From contig KK211087.1 in the NCBI GenBank assembly GCA_000620185.1, positions 62,001 through 126,000 on the forward strand: a stretch of 64,000 nucleotides of DNA, in the 5' to 3' direction. Positions 60,403-64,000 of the stretch are shown here, one piece after another (the stretch's first letter is position 1; the number at the start of each line of letters is the position of its first letter). Position numbers and translations under genes: made by a program. Below the pieces are notes generated by a model. That model was not told the origin of the DNA. It ran no database searches and was given only the letters and a program-made list of their open reading frames with translations. The stretch comes from Geodermatophilaceae bacterium URHB0062. Its GTDB lineage: Bacteria; Actinomycetota; Actinomycetes; Mycobacteriales; Geodermatophilaceae.

Positions 60403-61066
60403 GGCATGCCTCCCGCCGGTGGGGGAATCTCGTCCTCCCGATCCTGAGCCGAGCCCCCCGGATGTTGCCCGGCGCCACGAGCCTGACGCCCGACGGGCCC
60501 GGCGGCATCGTCTTCGGCAGACGACACGCGCAGGGCCGCTGGCACGGCTCGGGCGGGCGAGGGATCCGTACTCGGCTCGCGTGCTGCCCACTCATCCGGC
60601 GGGGGCGATGCGTGTCGGGGACGGCCTCGGCCGTCCGCCGACGTCGGATGCCGCGTCGTCCGGGATGTCGCAGTCACCACAGGGAGAGCGCGGCCGGACC
60701 GAGGCTCGGGCAGGCCGCCCAGGATGGTCGTCGGCGCCTGGCGGGGCGTCACCTCGAACGGGTGACCTTCGCCGTCGTCCGCGGGCACGACAGGCCCGGC
60801 ACGTGGCAGCGCCCGACCCGTCCGCCGGCCGGCCGGCACCCACGCTCACCCGGAGCAGGTGAGTCGGGCCGGAGGTTGTCCGGGCAGCCTCGACCTCGCC
60901 GACCGGCTGTTCTCGCGGACCGATCATGACGGCTACGTGACATTGGGCCCTGACACGAGGTGAACCGGTCGGCAAGGCTCTGACACGGCGACACCCCCGG
61001 CCGAAACGAGCGCCGGGGGCGAGAAGGCGTACGGAGGCGGCATCGGGGCTGGACCTGGGGGAGTAG
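60403..61066. other. 664-bp gap with no convincing gene; hairpin near its end
   Basis: All open frames here are Arg/Pro/Gly-rich shadows without ribosome sites. CCCCCGGC (60994-61001) pairs with GCCGGGGG (61012-61019), 48 bp before the LuxR-type gene, and could be a leader structure. The stretch probably carries the promoter of that gene. Confidence 0.5.
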
Positions 61067-63748
61067 ATGACGAAGCGGTCCACCGCAGACGCGGCGGTGC
61101 GGACAGGACAGCACGTCACGTCCTCGGACCGGCGCGGGATGGCGATTCTGGCGCCGAAACTGACGCCACCCGAGCCGACGCACGCGACGGTGACCCGTCG
61201 GCGGCTCGTCGCGCTGCTCAACCAGCATGCGCGACGGTTTCCCGTCACCCTGCTCAGTGGGCCGGCCGGTTCAGGCAAGACCACGTTGGCGGCCGGCTGG
61301 CGGTTCAGCCAGGGAGCCGGACGGCCGATCGCGTGGCTGACCCTGGACGAGTACGACGACGACCCGGCCACTTTCTGGCGCTATGTCATCCAGGCGTTGT
61401 CCGAGGTCGACGGCCTGTTGTCGGAACTCCCGGAGCGCGTTGCCGGAGAGCCGCCCGGCTGGCTGGTCTCACGCCTGGCCGCGGACATCGCCGTGAGCCG
61501 TGGGCCCGTGGTGCTGGTCCTGGACAACGCCGACAACCTCACCGAACGCTCGATCATCGCCGGCCTGGATCTGCTCGTGAGGAACGCAGGCGGCCGGCTG
61601 CACCTGGTGATGTGCGGTCGGGCCGACCCCCAGCTGCCCCTTCACCGGTACCGGCTGGCCGGCACTCTGGCGGAGATCCGCACCGACGAACTGAGCTTCA
61701 CGCCCGAGGAGACACGGGAGTTGCTCGCTGCCCAGGGGGCGCCGGTCACGCCGGAGATCGCGGAAGCCTTGTGCAGGGAGACACAGGGCTGGGCGGTCGG
61801 ACTGCGACTGGCAGCGGCACCTCTCAAACAGGGTGTACCACCGGAACAGCTCTTCGCGGCGCTGGCACGTGACGACGGCAGCGTCGCACAGTACCTGTTC
61901 GCGGAGGTGATGGAGGGGCAGCCGGCCAGCGTGCAGCGCGTACTGCTGCGGATCAGCGTGACCGCGGAGCTGTGGCCGGATCTGGTGGACCGGCTCTGCG
62001 GGCGCCGGAACGTCCGGCGGATGCTGGCGGGGCTGGTGCACGCCAACGCCTTCGTCGAGTACAGCCCAGGCGCTCCCGGAGGATTCCGCATCCATCCGAT
62101 GTTCCGGGAGATGCTCCAGGGGCAGCTCAACTACAACCGGCCGGAGGAGCTCGCCGGCCTGCACCGGACGTGCGCCGAGTGGTACGCCCAGAGGGGGCAG
62201 TCGCTGACGGCGCTCAGCCACGCTGTCGCTGGAAACGACTGGGGCTTCGTCAGCCGTCTGCTCGTCGATGACCTGTGGGTGCCCCGCCTGCTGGCACACG
62301 GGACCGATCCCGTTTCCGCAGCCCTGCATTCACTGCCCGCAGCCCTCCCCGGGCCCGAAGCGGCAGTGCTCCGGACGGTCGCCGCCGTGACGGCCGGCCG
62401 GCCCGCTGCACCGTCCGATGTCGCCACCTCGGAGCGCGCACAGTTCGAGGGAACCAGGCTGGCGCTGCGCATCTCGGCCGGCCTCGCCTTCCTGATGACG
62501 AGCGCCCGGAGCCTCGACCCGTCGAGGTTCCGGGCAGCTGTCGATGACGTGGCGGCCCTGGCAGTTCAGCTGCCCGAGGACGACGGGCGCCGGCGCGACT
62601 GCGCGGCCGTACTGGCCGACCTCCGTGGCATCGCCCTCACGAGAACGGATGCCCCGACCGCCGAGCTCCTGACCGGCCTGCGCGCGGCGGCGGCCGCGGC
62701 GCACAGCGCCGGCGCCCGCCGGCTCCGGTCCCGCGCCGTCGGCAGCCTCGCGCTCGTCGAGGCGCTCGCGGGACACCTCAACCGTGCCGCACAGCTCGCC
62801 GGTGAGGCGGAGGCACTCGCCGCCGAGGAGGGGACCGAGGAGGGGGCACGCGACCCGGCACCCGCCCTGGCGCTCGCCTGGGTCCGCCTGCGGCGGTACG
62901 CACTCGGCGAGGCCAGGGAGTGGCTGGGCAAGGTTCGGGAGCGGGGGGCTTCCGGCCGCTCCCGTGCGGACGGGCTCGAGGCGCTGCACGCTGTGCTGCT
63001 GGGACAGCAGCTCCGGCTGCGGCACGAGTACGACGCGGCCGACCAGCTGCTGCGTCCACACCTTCGGGCGCCACGTCCGCCTCGGTGGATAACGGAGCAG
63101 GTGCTGACCGAGATGGTGCGGCTCGCGGTGGCGCAAGGGCACGTCGACGACAGCCTTCGCAGCTTGCTGGAGGACGGGTCCGGTGAGCCGTGGAAGCTGC
63201 GGCTCCGGGCGACCGTGGCCCTCATGACGGAAGAGCCCGCGGTGGAGTTGCCCACCGGCGTCGGGTCCTCGGACTCCCTCTCCGGGCTGGTCGAGTCCTC
63301 GGTGATCCGAGCGTGTCAGCTGCTAGAGGCAGGTCACCTGACTGCCGCGGCCGACGAGCTCGCTGCCGCACTCGATCTCGCGCGCCCCGAGGTCCTGCGC
63401 TGGCCGTTCATCGACACCCCGCCACAGGCGCGTCGCCTGCTGCGCACACATCCGGCGCTCCAAGAGGCCAGCGCGTGGCTCAATCCGTCGAGCGCAGCCC
63501 ACCCGCATGCGGGGCGGGCGAGCGCCCCGGCGGCCGCCGAGGAACTCCCGGTGCTGCAGAACCTCAGCGATCGCGAGATGGAAGTCCTCCGCTACCTCGG
63601 GGAGATGCTGTCCACCGCGGAGATCGCGGCGACCATGTTCATCTCGGTGAACACCGTGCGTACTCACATCCGGAGCATCCTGCGCAAACTGTCGGTGAGC
63701 CGGCGCAACCAGGCGGTCCGGAGGGCGCGCGAGCGCGGCCTGCTCTGA
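61067..63748 (+). CDS. MalT-like LuxR-family transcriptional activator
   Basis: This 893-residue regulator has the MalT-type start 'LAPKLTPPEPTHATVTRRRL', a STAND ATPase (Walker A 'GPAGSGKTTL' about 65-74), a winged-helix and TPR-like sensor region, and a C-terminal LuxR HTH ('MLSTAEIAATMFISVNTVRT', about 850-870). GGGGGAG precedes the ATG. Such proteins activate on binding ATP and an inducer. No target operon is adjacent within the window, so its regulon is unknown. Confidence 0.92.
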   Translation: MTKRSTADAAVRTGQHVTSSDRRGMAILAPKLTPPEPTHATVTRRRLVALLNQHARRFPVTLLSGPAGSGKTTLAAGWRFSQGAGRPIAWLTLDEYDDDPATFWRYVIQALSEVDGLLSELPERVAGEPPGWLVSRLAADIAVSRGPVVLVLDNADNLTERSIIAGLDLLVRNAGGRLHLVMCGRADPQLPLHRYRLAGTLAEIRTDELSFTPEETRELLAAQGAPVTPEIAEALCRETQGWAVGLRLAAAPLKQGVPPEQLFAALARDDGSVAQYLFAEVMEGQPASVQRVLLRISVTAELWPDLVDRLCGRRNVRRMLAGLVHANAFVEYSPGAPGGFRIHPMFREMLQGQLNYNRPEELAGLHRTCAEWYAQRGQSLTALSHAVAGNDWGFVSRLLVDDLWVPRLLAHGTDPVSAALHSLPAALPGPEAAVLRTVAAVTAGRPAAPSDVATSERAQFEGTRLALRISAGLAFLMTSARSLDPSRFRAAVDDVAALAVQLPEDDGRRRDCAAVLADLRGIALTRTDAPTAELLTGLRAAAAAAHSAGARRLRSRAVGSLALVEALAGHLNRAAQLAGEAEALAAEEGTEEGARDPAPALALAWVRLRRYALGEAREWLGKVRERGASGRSRADGLEALHAVLLGQQLRLRHEYDAADQLLRPHLRAPRPPRWITEQVLTEMVRLAVAQGHVDDSLRSLLEDGSGEPWKLRLRATVALMTEEPAVELPTGVGSSDSLSGLVESSVIRACQLLEAGHLTAAADELAAALDLARPEVLRWPFIDTPPQARRLLRTHPALQEASAWLNPSSAAHPHAGRASAPAAAEELPVLQNLSDREMEVLRYLGEMLSTAEIAATMFISVNTVRTHIRSILRKLSVSRRNQAVRRARERGLL

Positions 63749-64000
63749 CCGACAGCCGCATCCCGTGCCGAGGAGGCGCGGTCCGGTTCTTCTCCTGCTT
63801 GTAGCGAGGGTCATCGGCGACCGCGAATCGTCGCGATCCAACGATCCGCCGCGTCCCCGGGACCCGCGTTCGCCGCCTGCTGCCGGGGATGAGACCGAGG
63901 GGCCCGTGACCATCCTCGTCTCGACGGGGGGAGGCAGGGCGCCCCGCGGCGAGCCACGCTGTGGCGATCAGATCGGGCCGTCGGAGTCCCGGTCGCGCAA
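63749..64000. other. Terminal 252 bp, possible start of a further gene
   Basis: A plus-strand frame opens at GTG 63906 with GAGG upstream and runs off the window edge ('VTILVSTGGG...'). It is too short to identify. Nothing else is seen. Confidence 0.3.

Noticed and set aside
60592-61371. Minus-strand frame over the gap before the MalT-like gene
   Set aside because: Covers the start of a confident gene in antisense; no ribosome site and no recognisable domain.

Overview
The window is high-GC DNA with dense, often overlapping genes, many GTG starts and mostly TGA stops. It carries GAF-ANTAR regulators, large LuxR-type ATPase regulators, a CYP102-type P450 fusion and a DUF3500 protein. This fits a soil actinobacterium, probably Geodermatophilaceae-like (Blastococcus, Geodermatophilus or Modestobacter). 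That family is inferred from gene content only. I see no rRNA, tRNA, CRISPR array, insertion sequence or phage.

Layout. (1) 152-1216: a DUF2235 hydrolase. (2) 1284-20084: a catabolic locus for unusual peptides. A divergent methylaspartate ammonia-lyase and an AstE/AspA-type deacylase flank a 15-gene co-directional run: a complete peptide ABC transporter, M55 D-aminopeptidase, isoaspartyl peptidase/asparaginase, an RpiR regulator, SDR, DUF885 peptidase, alpha/beta hydrolase, ketopantoate-reductase-like enzyme, zinc dehydrogenase, M20 dipeptidase and M19 dipeptidase. (3) 20135-26891: an HD-like protein, a small hypothetical, a GH15 glycosidase, and a membrane protein plus CYP102 fusion. (4) 27075-29316: a Crp/Fnr regulator, an LspA-like gene broken by an in-frame TAG, and an ECF sigma factor. 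(5) 29499-38492: a tightly coupled operon with an Ig-like protein, a zinc-ribbon/class III cyclase/ATPase/TPR regulator, an encapsulin-like HK97-fold shell protein, a DUF3237 protein, a phytoene-desaturase-like flavoenzyme and a polyprenyl diphosphate synthase. This is the most interesting part: it looks like a protein nanocompartment tied to isoprenoid chemistry. (6) 38927-42770: a Cys-rich membrane protein, a small conserved protein, an FAD monooxygenase, an acetyltransferase and an Asp/Glu racemase. (7) 42784-52636: copper handling and efflux. It contains a P1B ATPase fused to a large extracytoplasmic domain, a CopZ-like chaperone, a 44-residue ORF, an MFS pump, a LuxR-type regulator, a flavoprotein and a membrane protein. 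A 24-bp element recurs upstream of four of these genes. (8) 52611-56062: a monooxygenase-fold protein, DUF3500, DedA, a PAP2 relic and CorA. (9) 56275-63748: small membrane and hypothetical proteins, three GAF-ANTAR regulators and a MalT-like LuxR regulator.

Regulatory patterns I could read directly are a repeated leaderless promoter arrangement (TANNNT followed 5-8 nt later by the start codon), a 66-bp promoter segment duplicated ahead of two oxygenase units, and the four-copy copper/efflux element.
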